From assembly GCF_900115395.1 (NCBI RefSeq), contig NZ_FOWE01000003.1, positions 1 through 64,000 of the forward strand: a stretch of 64,000 bases of DNA, in the 5' to 3' direction. The position numbers and the translations under genes are program-made. This DNA comes from Geodermatophilus obscurus (GTDB taxonomy: Bacteria; Actinomycetota; Actinomycetes; Mycobacteriales; Geodermatophilaceae). The notes below the pieces were generated by a model that ran no database searches, had not been told where the DNA came from, and was given only the letters and a program-made list of their open reading frames with translations. This document shows, one piece after another, positions 19,484 through 27,448 of this stretch. Positions within the stretch are counted from its first letter, which is position 1; each line of letters opens with the position of its first letter.

Positions 19484-20063
19484 CGTCCACCTCCAACCGG
19501 TCGCGCAGGCGCTCGAGGGTGCGCCGGATGTGGCTCTTGACCGTCCCCAGCGGCAGGCCGGTGCGCTCGGCGATCTGCGTGTGCGTGAGGTCGGCGAAGA
19601 AGGCCAGCTCGATGATGCCCCGCTGCGGCTGGCCCAGGCGGTCCAGCTCGCCGAGCAGCAGCACGCGGTCGGCGACGGCGGCGTCGACCGGGGCGGAGCC
19701 GCGCGCGGGCCCCGCCTGCGCATCGGCGATCGCGGCCTCGGTCGCGCGGCGCTGCTTGTCCCGCCGGGCCCAGGTGTCGGCGATCTTGTGGCGGCAGACG
19801 CCGGTCAGCCACGCCGGCAGCGGTCCCTGCTCGGGGCGGAAGCCCGCCCGCCCGGTCCAGGCGGAGACGAAGACCTGCTGGGTGACGTCCTCGGCGTCGG
19901 GGCCGGGACCGAACGCGCGCACCGCCATGCCGTGCACCCGGGCGGCGTAGCGCTCGTAGGCCCAGGCCAGCGCCTGCTCGTCGCCCGCGGCGAACCGGCG
20001 GCCGACCTCGTCGTCGTCGGGCTCGGCCGCGCCGGCAGGCACTGGCTCAGCCTCCGTCGTCAC
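19464..20063 (-). CDS. sigK: ECF sigma factor, SigK type
   Basis: 199 residues from GTG at 20063; an alternative GTG at 20117 adds 18 residues and overlaps the sortase stop by four bases. Region 2 is RFAAGDEQALAWAYERYAARVHGMAVRAFG...EDVTQQVFVSAW; region 4 is LGQPQRGIIELAFFADLTHTQIAERTGLPLGTVKSHIRRTLERL. It directs RNA polymerase to stress or envelope promoters and is controlled by the overlapping RskA-type gene. A SigK-like promoter candidate lies upstream of the operon at 21680-21706, suggesting positive autoregulation. The symbol is by pattern similarity only. Confidence 0.85.
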   Translation of the reverse strand: MTTEAEPVPAGAAEPDDDEVGRRFAAGDEQALAWAYERYAARVHGMAVRAFGPGPDAEDVTQQVFVSAWTGRAGFRPEQGPLPAWLTGVCRHKIADTWARRDKQRRATEAAIADAQAGPARGSAPVDAAVADRVLLLGELDRLGQPQRGIIELAFFADLTHTQIAERTGLPLGTVKSHIRRTLERLRDRLEVDGAALHA

Positions 20064-20113
20064 CCGCCCGACACTAGGCGACCACCGGCCGGTACGGGGC
20101 TCCAGGAGATGGG

Positions 20114-20791
20114 TCACGGCGCCGGCTCCGCCACGACGACGACGTTGTCGCGGTAGCCGCCCACCTCGGGGAGGAACGGTCCGCCACAGGTGACCAGCGT
20201 CAGCCGGGGCGGGCCGTCGCGGCGGAAGAGCGCGTCGAGCGGCAGCGCCTGCTTGGCCAGCGACTCCCGCGAGACCACCCGCCAGGTGGTCAGCGTGCCG
20301 GCCGCGTCGGTCACGACCACCTCGTCGCCGGGCTCGGTCGCCCGCAGCGCCGCCATGGCGCCCAGGCCCTGCTCGACGTCGTCGACGTGCCCGGCGACCA
20401 CCGCGGAGCCGGGCGCACCGGGCACCGGGCCGAAGCGGTACCAGCCGGCCCGGTCGACGTCGTCGGGGATGGCCATCTGCCCGTCGGGCCGGGTGCCCAC
20501 GGGCTCGACGGGGACGTCGAGCCCGTGGGCCGGGACGGCGACGCGCGCCGGGGCCACCACCTGCGGTGCGGCGGTGGGAGCGGCGTCCCGCACGGTCACG
20601 CCCGGGGTCGCGGGGGCGGGTGCGGGCGCCGACGGTTCCCCAGGGGCACTGAGCACCTGCTCCCCGGGGGCACCGAGCACCTGCTCGACGGGCGCGCCCG
20701 CCGCCGCCGGCGGCCGGGTCACGGCCCAGGCCGTGGGCACGCCCACGGCGAGGGCCACGCCCAGCACCACGCCGGCGGCAGCGGGTCGCAC
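20114..20791 (-). CDS. Sortase, class E/F-like
   Basis: 225 residues. N-terminal membrane anchor (about 6-24), a Pro/Ala-rich linker with two near repeats around APGEQVL, then the sortase domain. Catalytic residues are His135 (VVAGHVDD), Cys202 (LTLVTCGG) and Arg214 (GGYRDNVVV). It would cleave a sorting signal and attach proteins to the cell envelope outside the membrane. GTG start with a strong ribosome-binding site (aggagg). It follows the DUF4397 protein by 22 bases, so that protein is the obvious substrate candidate, though no LPXTG motif is seen in it. Confidence 0.9.
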   Translation of the reverse strand: MRPAAAGVVLGVALAVGVPTAWAVTRPPAAAGAPVEQVLGAPGEQVLSAPGEPSAPAPAPATPGVTVRDAAPTAAPQVVAPARVAVPAHGLDVPVEPVGTRPDGQMAIPDDVDRAGWYRFGPVPGAPGSAVVAGHVDDVEQGLGAMAALRATEPGDEVVVTDAAGTLTTWRVVSRESLAKQALPLDALFRRDGPPRLTLVTCGGPFLPEVGGYRDNVVVVAEPAP

Positions 20792-20816
20792 GTCGGTCCT
20801 CCTGTCGGTCCGGGGG

Positions 20817-21641
20817 TCAGACCCGCGTGGTGGCGAGCCGGCGGGCGGCCAGGCCGGCGCCGACCAGGCCGAGCGCGGACAGACCGACCAGCGGCAGCGG
20901 CAGGCCGTCGTCACCAGCGGAGTCGACGAGGCCCGCGCTGCCGCCGGGGACGCCGGACGGCGCCGAGTGGCCGCCGCCGATCGTCTGGACGGCCAGCTCG
21001 TAGCCCGCGTCCTGCGAGCCCCACGCGTAGACGATCGTCGTCGCGCCCTCGGTGACGTCGAGGTCGGCCGGGCCGATCGCGACGGTGGAGGTGCCGGCGA
21101 GGACGACGTCGGCGCTGACCGTGCCGGCCGGGACCTCGAGGGCGGCCTCGTTCGGGTTGGTCAGGTTCGGCGCGACCACCTGGCCGCCGGCGCGGACGTC
21201 GACCCCCGGCGCGGCCGCGGTGTGCCGGACGACGACGCGGCCCTGGCCCGCGGGGACCTCGGAGGTGTCGTTGACGAACGGGGTGAGCGCCGGCTGGCCC
21301 TCGGCCGTCAGGTGCGCGACCACGGTGGCGTCGGCGCCGGCGGGCACCGCGACGCCGTTCGCCGACAGCAGCGGCGTGCCGGAGCCGTCGGCGGCGTCGG
21401 CCGGGAACAGCGCCAGGTCGTAGGAGCCGGCCGGCAGCTGCAGCGGGTCGGTGAGGGTGCCCGGCTGGAAGTCGTCGATCAGCCGCTCGCCGTTGGCGTA
21501 GACGTCCACCGGGAGGTCCGGTACGGCGTGCAGGACGGAGACGGTGGCGGTGTCGGCCGCCGAGGCGGGAGCGACGCCGAGCGCGAGCAGCGCGCCGGTT
21601 CCGGCGACGGTGGCGATGCCGAGGGTGCGGGTGCGGGTCAC
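20817..21641 (-). CDS. DUF4397 secreted/surface protein
   Basis: 274 residues. Signal peptide (TRTRTLGIATVAGTGALLALGVAPASA), then a DUF4397 domain with the typical VSVLHAVPDLPVDVYANGERLIDDFQPG and VVRHTAAAPGVDV repeats. A Gly/Ser linker leads to a C-terminal hydrophobic segment (PLPLVGLSALGLVGAGLAARR) with a basic tail, the layout of a sortase substrate, but without LPXTG or LAXTG. GTG start with ribosome-binding site ggagg. First gene of the sortase-sigma-anti-sigma-EgtE operon. Probably an envelope protein whose function is unknown. Confidence 0.88.
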   Translation of the reverse strand: MTRTRTLGIATVAGTGALLALGVAPASAADTATVSVLHAVPDLPVDVYANGERLIDDFQPGTLTDPLQLPAGSYDLALFPADAADGSGTPLLSANGVAVPAGADATVVAHLTAEGQPALTPFVNDTSEVPAGQGRVVVRHTAAAPGVDVRAGGQVVAPNLTNPNEAALEVPAGTVSADVVLAGTSTVAIGPADLDVTEGATTIVYAWGSQDAGYELAVQTIGGGHSAPSGVPGGSAGLVDSAGDDGLPLPLVGLSALGLVGAGLAARRLATTRV

Positions 21642-21679
21642 GGGGGTCCTCCGGTGTCTGGGGGTGCTGACACCTCTCC

Positions 21680-21706
21680 TTCCGGCGTCTGCGCAGGTCC
21701 GGATGC
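21680..21706 (-). promoter_or_regulatory. Candidate SigK-type ECF promoter
   Basis: On the minus strand, GCATCC (complement of 21701-21706) and CCGGAA (complement of 21680-21685) are separated by 15 bases, close to the SigK-type pattern CATCC-spacer-CCGAA as I recall it from mycobacteria. It lies 38 bases upstream of the DUF4397 start, the head of the operon that encodes the SigK-type factor. Confidence 0.45.
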
Positions 21707-21752
21707 AGTCGACCGGCTGACGGGGTGACCGGGCCCGCGGGAGGATGTCCCC

Positions 21753-22214
21753 GTGGACCCCGTGCGCGACCGCGACGCCGGGGGACGGGCCCGCAGTGCC
21801 CGCCCCCGCGACGCCCTGGGCCGGCCCCTGCCGTACGGGGCCGAGGGCGTCGAGCGCGCTCCGGAGGGGGTGCCGCGGACGCCGGACGAGGCGATCACCG
21901 AGGCGCAGGCGCTGCTCGACGACGGCCGGCCCTTCCACGCCCACGAGGTCCTCGAGGACGCGTGGAAGGCCGCGCCGGACGCCGAGCGGCAGCTGTGGCG
22001 CGGCCTGGCGCAGCTCGCCGTCGGCCTCACCCACGCCGCCCGCGGCAACGCCGGCGGCGCGGCGCGGCTGGTCGCGCGGGGAGCGGGCAACGTCGCGCCC
22101 TACGCGCCGGCGCCGCCGCACGGCCTCGACGTCACCGGGCTGCTCGGGTGGGCGGCCGGGCCGCTCCGGGCGGACCGGCCGTTCCGCCTGCGCGCCCCTG
22201 GTCCGCCCGGCTGA
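21753..22214 (+). CDS. DUF309 domain protein
   Basis: 153 residues. The DUF309 signature ALLDDGRPFHAHEVLEDAWKAAPDAERQLWRGLAQLAVGLTHAARGN is clear at about 50-100, with a charged N-terminal extension. The family is small, helical and of unknown biochemical role; it has conserved His/Glu residues that suggest a metal or substrate site. GTG start. It is divergent from the DUF4397 operon and followed after 35 bases by an SRPBCC gene on the same strand. Confidence 0.9.
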   Translation: MDPVRDRDAGGRARSARPRDALGRPLPYGAEGVERAPEGVPRTPDEAITEAQALLDDGRPFHAHEVLEDAWKAAPDAERQLWRGLAQLAVGLTHAARGNAGGAARLVARGAGNVAPYAPAPPHGLDVTGLLGWAAGPLRADRPFRLRAPGPPG

Positions 22215-22249
22215 CCCCGGGCAGACTGCGGGCGGCGGAAGGGGACCCG

Positions 22250-22687
22250 ATGAGGAGCTACGAGGCGACCACGCGCATCGACGCGGCGCCCGACGAGGTG
22301 TGGCCGCACCTGGTCGACGTCGGTGCCTGGCGGGACTGGGACTCCGGCGTCGACCGGGTCGAGGGCCGGGTCGCGCTGGGGGAGCAGCTGACCCTGTACG
22401 CGACCATGATCCGCAGCCGGCCGTTCACCGTCACCGTCACCGAGCTGCGGCCCGGGGAGGCCATGCGCTGGCGGGGCGGGCTGCCGTTCGGGCTGGCGGT
22501 CATCGAGCGCACCTACCTGCTCGACCGCCAGGACGACGGGGGCACGGTGCTGACCGTCCGCGAGGACCAGACCGGCCCGCTGGCGTGGGTGACCGAGCGG
22601 TCGACGCCGGACCTGAACCCCTCGTTCCGCCAGTTCTGCGCCGGGCTCCGGACCCGCGCCGAGCGGACGGCGCAGCGCTCGAGTTGA
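22250..22687 (+). CDS. SRPBCC (START-like) family protein
   Basis: 145 residues of the polyketide cyclase/dehydrase-like fold: SYEATTRIDAAPDEVWPHLVDVGAWRDWDSGVDRVEG at the start and a C-terminal helix (PSFRQFCAGLRTRAE). Such proteins bind hydrophobic ligands in a deep cavity; the ligand is unknown. ATG at 22250 with ggggac-type weak ribosome binding. It ends 10 bases before a palindromic repeat and is convergent with the large BTAD regulator. Confidence 0.85.
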   Translation: MRSYEATTRIDAAPDEVWPHLVDVGAWRDWDSGVDRVEGRVALGEQLTLYATMIRSRPFTVTVTELRPGEAMRWRGGLPFGLAVIERTYLLDRQDDGGTVLTVREDQTGPLAWVTERSTPDLNPSFRQFCAGLRTRAERTAQRSS

Positions 22688-22697
22688 GCGCCCGTGT

Positions 22698-22715
22698 GCA
22701 CTTCCGCGGAAGTGC
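22698..22715. repeat. Palindromic repeat GCACTTCCGCGGAAGTGC, copy 1
   Basis: A perfect 18-bp palindrome 10 bases after the SRPBCC stop and 20 bases from the BTAD regulator stop. The same word occurs at 28966-28987 (extended to 22 bp) and 29013-29030. It may act as a terminator hairpin or be an interspersed repeat. Confidence 0.9.
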
Positions 22716-22735
22716 GCAGGGTCAGCAGTACCCGG

Positions 22736-25700
22736 TCAGCAGAACTCGGCGAGCAGGGCGCGGGCGCGGGCGGCGAACGGGGCGAAGCCGAACAGCCCGC
22801 AGATCTCCAGCGCCCGCCGCAGCTCGGCCTCCGCACCCGGCTGCCCGGTGAGGCCCAGGACGCCGCCGCGGTAGAGCGCGGTGGGCCCGAGCACCGTCGT
22901 CCCCGCCCAGAGCACGACCACCGTGTCGCCGTAGGAGCGCAGCGCCGGCAGCACGGTGGCGGCCAGGGCGGGGTCGCGCAGCTCGAGGGCGACGTCGGCG
23001 AGCAGCACGGCGCGCACGGGCTCGCGGGCGCCGTGCGCGGGGAACGTCAGCCACCGCTCGACGGCGGCGTGCGCCTGCGCGTGCCGTCCCGCCTGGGCGT
23101 GCGCCTGGGCCAGCACGGCCAGCCAGCCGGGGTCGACGGTGGCGGCGAGGTCGACCACCTCCGGCACCAGGCCGGGCATCCGGTGCTCGTGCCAGGCGGC
23201 GATGCCCTCGATCGTCTGGCGCGACATCCGGGTGACGTCGGCGGCGGCCGGTGAGCTGGTCGGGGCGTCGGCGACGGCGGCGTCGGCCAGCCGGCGGGCC
23301 CCGTCGGCGTCCCCGCGGGCCAGCGCCAGGCCCGCCGACCACCAGGCGTCCAGCTGCAGCAGGTCGCCGTCGCCGCGGCGGGTGGCCAGCTCGGTGAACC
23401 GCCGGCCGACCGCGGCCGCCTCCTCCACCTGCACGGTCTCGGTGAGGGCGCAGCGCAGCAGGTGCAGCGCGGTCGCCTCGGCGGCCGGGACGCCCGCCGA
23501 CTCGCGCAGCATCGTGCGGGCCAACTCCACCCGCGCGTGCGCGTGGGCCGGCGTCCAGTCGGCCACGAACCGCGCCACCCGGGCGCGCGGGCGGGCGGCG
23601 GGGGAGTCCCCGGCGGCGGCGAGGGCGCGGTCGGCGAGCTCCCGGCCGCCCGCCTCGCCCGACGACGAGCGCTGCACCGCCAGGGCGGCGAGCACCGCCG
23701 AGGCCAGGCCCGGCGGCAGCGCGCCGGTGCGGGTGGCGGCCTCCTCGAGCAGGGCGACGTCGGTCGCGGCCGGCGCGCCGACCGACGCCCAGTAGCCCCC
23801 GAGCCCTCCGCCGGCCGAGGCGACGGCGGCGCGCGCGAGGCGGGCGGGGTCGTCGGCGGCGCGGGCGAGGTCGGCGGCGGTGCGCAGGGCGGCGCCGCTG
23901 TCCTCCAGGAGCCCGAGCCGGCGCAGCCCCTCGCCGCGGACCAGGTGCAGGTCGGTGGCCAGGGCGGCCGACCCGGCGGGGACGTGCGCGAGCCCGCGCG
24001 CGGCCAGGGCTGCCGCCTCGTCGACGCCGGCCCGGTCCAGTGCCTCCGTGGCGGCCCGCAGGCACGCCCGGGCCGCCGCCTCGTCGGGCCCGCCGGCGGC
24101 GGCCTCGCTGCGGTGGACGGCGATGGCGCCGGCCGAGGTGGCCGCGGCCGCGCCGGCCTCCAGCGCGTCGGCGAGCCGGCCGTGCGCGCGGGCCCGGGCG
24201 ACCGGGCCGAGGTCGGCGAGCAGCACCTCGCGCACCAGGTCGTGGGCCACCCGCACCCGGCCGGGGGAGGGCTCGAGCAGCAGGGCGGTGCGGAGTGCCT
24301 CGGTCACCCCGCCGGCGTCCCCGCCGTCGTGCCCGCCGCCGAGGGCGGCCCCGAGCAGCGCCAGCGACACCTCGCGCCCCGCGACCGCCGCCGTCGCCAG
24401 CACCTCCTGGGCGCCGGCGGTCAGCGCGCCCACCCGGAGGCGGACGACGTCGCGCACGCCCGCCGGGACGGCCTCGCCGGAGGCCGCCGGCAGCGCGGCC
24501 AGCTCGGTGACGAAGAACGGGTTGCCGCCGGTGCGCGCGGTCAGCGCCGCGGCGTCCTCCGCGGGCCCGCCGCGCAGCCCGCCCACCAGGTCGGCGACCT
24601 CCCCGGCGGCCAGCCCGCCCAGCCGCAGGCGGCGCGCGCCGGCGAGCCGCGCGGCCAGGCCGAGGACGCGGCCGAGGACGGGGTCGGCGGTGGCCTCCTC
24701 GCGGCAGGTGACCGCCAGCAGCACCCGGCTGCCGTGCAGCTGGGAGAGGACGACCTCCAGCACGTGCAGCGAGTCCCGGTCGGCCCACTGCAGGTCGTCG
24801 AGGACCACCAGCAGCGGCTCGTCGGCGGCCAGCGCGCGCAGCCGGCGGGCGGTGTCGAGGCCGAGGGCGAAACGGGCGCCGGTGTCGGTGCCGAGCGCGG
24901 CCTCCGGCAGGCCGCCGAGGACCTGCTGCCAGGGCCAGTACGGCGGCGCGCCGCCGATCTCGGCGCAGCGGCCCCAGCGCGCCGCGGCGCCGGCACGCTC
25001 GGCGAACGCCTCGACCAGCCGCGTCTTGCCGATCCCCGGCTCGCCGGTCACCACGACGGCGGTGCCGCGGCCGGCCGCGGCCGCCGACCAGGCGCCGGCG
25101 AGGGCCGCCAGCTCGGCCGGCCGGCCCACGAACCCGTCGCCGGGCGCGGCCGGGGCAGGGGCGGGCGCGGCCGGTGCGGACGTCGCGGCACCGAGCGAGG
25201 GGTCCTGGCGCAGCACGGCGGCCTCGAGGTCGCGCAGCTCGGCGGAGGGGTCCAGCCCCAGCTCGTCGGCGATCCGCTCGCGGGTGCGGCGCAGCACGTC
25301 CAGCGCGTCGGCCTGGCGGCCGGCCCGGTACAGCGCCCGGGCGAGCAGGCCGGCGGTGCGCTCCCGCAGCGGCGCGACCGCCGCCGCCTCGGTCAGGTCG
25401 GGCACCAGCTCGGCACCGGCGCCGAGGGCGAGCCGCGCCTCGGCCAGCCGCTCGACGGCGACCCGCCGCAGCTCCTCCAGCCGGGCGACCACCGGGACGA
25501 CGTCGTCGACGTCCGCGACGTCGGCGTAGGGCCGGTCCTGCCAGCGGGCCAGCGCCTCGGGGAGGACCCGTGCGGCCTCCCGGTCGTCCCCGGCGGTGCC
25601 GGCGGTCACCAGGTCGGCGAAGGCGTGCGCGTCGACGGCGGCGCGGGGCAGGACGAGGGCGTACCCGTCGCCGCGGGTCACCAGCACCGCGGCGTCGCGG

Positions 25701-25942
25701 GCGGTGCGGCCGGGGTCGACCAGCCGCCGCAGCCGGCTGACGTGTCCCTGCAGCGTCGTCGTCGCCGTGGCGGGCGGGGCGCCGCGCCACAGCCGGTCGG
25801 CGAGCGCCGCCGCCGGCACCGCCCGCCCCTCGGCGGCCGCGAGCAGCGCCAGGACCTCGGCGGGCCGGCGCCCGCCGAGGTCCAGCTCGGTGCCGTCGCG
25901 GATCAGCCGCGTCGGCCCGAGGACGTCCAGCCGCAGGTCCAC
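22736..25942 (-). CDS. BTAD/AfsR-type regulator with ATPase and TPR region
   Basis: 1068 residues. Order: OmpR-type DNA-binding domain (about 1-95, LDVLGPTRLIRDG...GYALVLP), bacterial transcriptional activator domain (about 100-240), an AAA ATPase with P-loop GEPGIGKT (300-307) and Walker B LLVVLDDLQWAD, then a long helical TPR-like half. Such SARP-like regulators switch on secondary-metabolite or catabolic operons. GTG start at 25942; much longer open frames upstream are compositional. A TACCCT -10-like hexamer lies eight bases upstream of the start. No obvious target operon is adjacent; the CPBP gene follows upstream. Confidence 0.9.
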   Translation of the reverse strand: MDLRLDVLGPTRLIRDGTELDLGGRRPAEVLALLAAAEGRAVPAAALADRLWRGAPPATATTTLQGHVSRLRRLVDPGRTARDAAVLVTRGDGYALVLPRAAVDAHAFADLVTAGTAGDDREAARVLPEALARWQDRPYADVADVDDVVPVVARLEELRRVAVERLAEARLALGAGAELVPDLTEAAAVAPLRERTAGLLARALYRAGRQADALDVLRRTRERIADELGLDPSAELRDLEAAVLRQDPSLGAATSAPAAPAPAPAAPGDGFVGRPAELAALAGAWSAAAAGRGTAVVVTGEPGIGKTRLVEAFAERAGAAARWGRCAEIGGAPPYWPWQQVLGGLPEAALGTDTGARFALGLDTARRLRALAADEPLLVVLDDLQWADRDSLHVLEVVLSQLHGSRVLLAVTCREEATADPVLGRVLGLAARLAGARRLRLGGLAAGEVADLVGGLRGGPAEDAAALTARTGGNPFFVTELAALPAASGEAVPAGVRDVVRLRVGALTAGAQEVLATAAVAGREVSLALLGAALGGGHDGGDAGGVTEALRTALLLEPSPGRVRVAHDLVREVLLADLGPVARARAHGRLADALEAGAAAATSAGAIAVHRSEAAAGGPDEAAARACLRAATEALDRAGVDEAAALAARGLAHVPAGSAALATDLHLVRGEGLRRLGLLEDSGAALRTAADLARAADDPARLARAAVASAGGGLGGYWASVGAPAATDVALLEEAATRTGALPPGLASAVLAALAVQRSSSGEAGGRELADRALAAAGDSPAARPRARVARFVADWTPAHAHARVELARTMLRESAGVPAAEATALHLLRCALTETVQVEEAAAVGRRFTELATRRGDGDLLQLDAWWSAGLALARGDADGARRLADAAVADAPTSSPAAADVTRMSRQTIEGIAAWHEHRMPGLVPEVVDLAATVDPGWLAVLAQAHAQAGRHAQAHAAVERWLTFPAHGAREPVRAVLLADVALELRDPALAATVLPALRSYGDTVVVLWAGTTVLGPTALYRGGVLGLTGQPGAEAELRRALEICGLFGFAPFAARARALLAEFC

Positions 25943-25980
25943 GGCGACGGAGGGTAGGCGGTCGGCCGCGTCCTGGGGTG

Positions 25981-26874
25981 TCAGCGCGCGGCCGTGCCGC
26001 CGGCCGGCGTGCGGACGAGCGGGGCGACCCGCCACCAGGCGAGCGCCGCCAGCAGCAGGGTGACCGCGCCCATGGCGCCGGTCTCGGTGGACAGCCACTC
26101 GGTGGGGCCGGAGTCGGCGGTCAGCGGCGCGAGCACGTGGTAGAGCAGCGCGTTGAGCACCGCGTGGGCCAGCACGCCCGGCCAGATGCCCCAGCGCAGC
26201 TGCATGGAGGCGAGCACCGCGCCCAGCGACGTGCTGCCCAGCGTCAGGCAGGCGAGGGCGAACCAGACCGGGACGCCCGCGGGCGCACCGCCCAGGAAGA
26301 GCACCAGCGGCCAGTGGAACAGCGCCCAGGCCAGCCCGCTGACCAGCACGACGGCCCGCGGCCCGGCGACCTCGGCCAGCCGCTGCACGAGCAGGCCCCG
26401 CCAGCCGACGTCCTCGGCGAGGGCGAGCACGACGTAGGGCAGCACGAGCACGGTCAGGCCGAGCGCGACCGTCGGCGTCAGCCCGCCGCCGGCGAAGCCG
26501 GCCAGACCGGTGGCCCACAGCAGCCCGGCGGCCGCGAGGGTGGGCAGCAGGGCCCAGAGCCAGGCGGTGCCGAGGCTGCGCCAGGACGGGCGGCGGAAGC
26601 CCCAGCCGGGCCGGCGCAGGGTCCGGGCGGTGACCAGGCGGGCGACGACGGCGGCCAGCAGCGGGATGAGCGCCTGGCCGAACAGCAGCGCCTGGACCAG
26701 CGGCGGGGCCTGGTCGACCCGGGTGACGTCGGCGCCGGCGGCCGCGGCGACCGACGTGGTCACCGTGAGCAGGCCGGCGACCGTGGCGAGGAAGACGCCG
26801 ATCTCCCGCCACGGCGACGGGCGGGCCGCGGGCGCGGCCGGCGCGGGGGCGGACAGGGACGGGGTGGCGGTCAT
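25981..26874 (-). CDS. CPBP family intramembrane metalloprotease
   Basis: 297 residues with about eight membrane segments. Motif 1 is EDVGWRGLLVQRL (Glu-Asp instead of the commoner Glu-Glu), motif 2 is ALFHWPLVL and motif 3 is HAVLNALLYH. These form the Rce1/CPBP active site in the membrane. Such proteins process prenylated or bacteriocin-related peptides, but most actinobacterial members have no known substrate. The N-terminus is Ala/Pro-rich. ATG at 26874. It lies 38 bases upstream of the BTAD regulator start and could be co-transcribed with it. Confidence 0.9.
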   Translation of the reverse strand: MTATPSLSAPAPAAPAARPSPWREIGVFLATVAGLLTVTTSVAAAAGADVTRVDQAPPLVQALLFGQALIPLLAAVVARLVTARTLRRPGWGFRRPSWRSLGTAWLWALLPTLAAAGLLWATGLAGFAGGGLTPTVALGLTVLVLPYVVLALAEDVGWRGLLVQRLAEVAGPRAVVLVSGLAWALFHWPLVLFLGGAPAGVPVWFALACLTLGSTSLGAVLASMQLRWGIWPGVLAHAVLNALLYHVLAPLTADSGPTEWLSTETGAMGAVTLLLAALAWWRVAPLVRTPAGGTAAR

Positions 26875-27007
26875 GGCGGGCGGCTCCGGATCCGGACGGG
26901 GTCTGCGACGGCACGGACGGTCCGTCCCCTGCCTGGTCGGGCGCTGGTCCGCCGCTGGTCGGCGGTCCGCCAGCCGGCCACCAGCGCGCGGGCGCACCGT
27001 GCGGGGC

Positions 27008-27385
27008 ATGGAGCCGCTCGACGCCGTCCTCCCCGGCCGCCCCGGTGCGCAGGTGCTGTCCCTGCCGGCGGGCACGCCGCCGCACCGCTACGTGGCCCGC
27101 CGGGCCGACCTCGTGCTGGTCGTGCTCGCGGGCGACCCGTGCCTGGGCGTCGGGGCCGAGCCCCCGGGCCGGTGTCCGGCCGGATCGGTCGTCGTCTGCC
27201 CGCGGGGCGTGCCGTGGTCGGTGGCCGGCGGGGGAGAGCCGGCGCGCGTGGTCGCCGTCGGCGCCCCCTCCGGCCCCGAGCGGACGCTGGCCGCGCTGCT
27301 CGGCCCCCCGCCCCTGGACGGCGCCGCCCTGGTCGCCGCCGCGGCCGACGGCGGCCTCGAGGTGGTGCTGGAGCCGCTGCGCTGA
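27008..27385 (+). CDS. Cupin-like small protein, unknown function
   Basis: 125 residues with a single beta-rich domain: GTPPHRYVARRADLVLVVLAGDPCLGV then CPAGSVVVCPRGVPWSVAGG, a pattern of paired cupin motifs with few metal-binding His. Function not recognised. ATG start without a ribosome-binding site; CACCGT lies seven bases upstream in a -10-like place. It ends 63 bases before malic enzyme on the same strand. Confidence 0.65.
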   Translation: MEPLDAVLPGRPGAQVLSLPAGTPPHRYVARRADLVLVVLAGDPCLGVGAEPPGRCPAGSVVVCPRGVPWSVAGGGEPARVVAVGAPSGPERTLAALLGPPPLDGAALVAAAADGGLEVVLEPLR

Positions 27386-27448
27386 GCGGCCCGTGACCAC
27401 TGTGACCGCAACCGTCCGGCCCGGTGCGCGGGTGCCACGATGGTCCCC

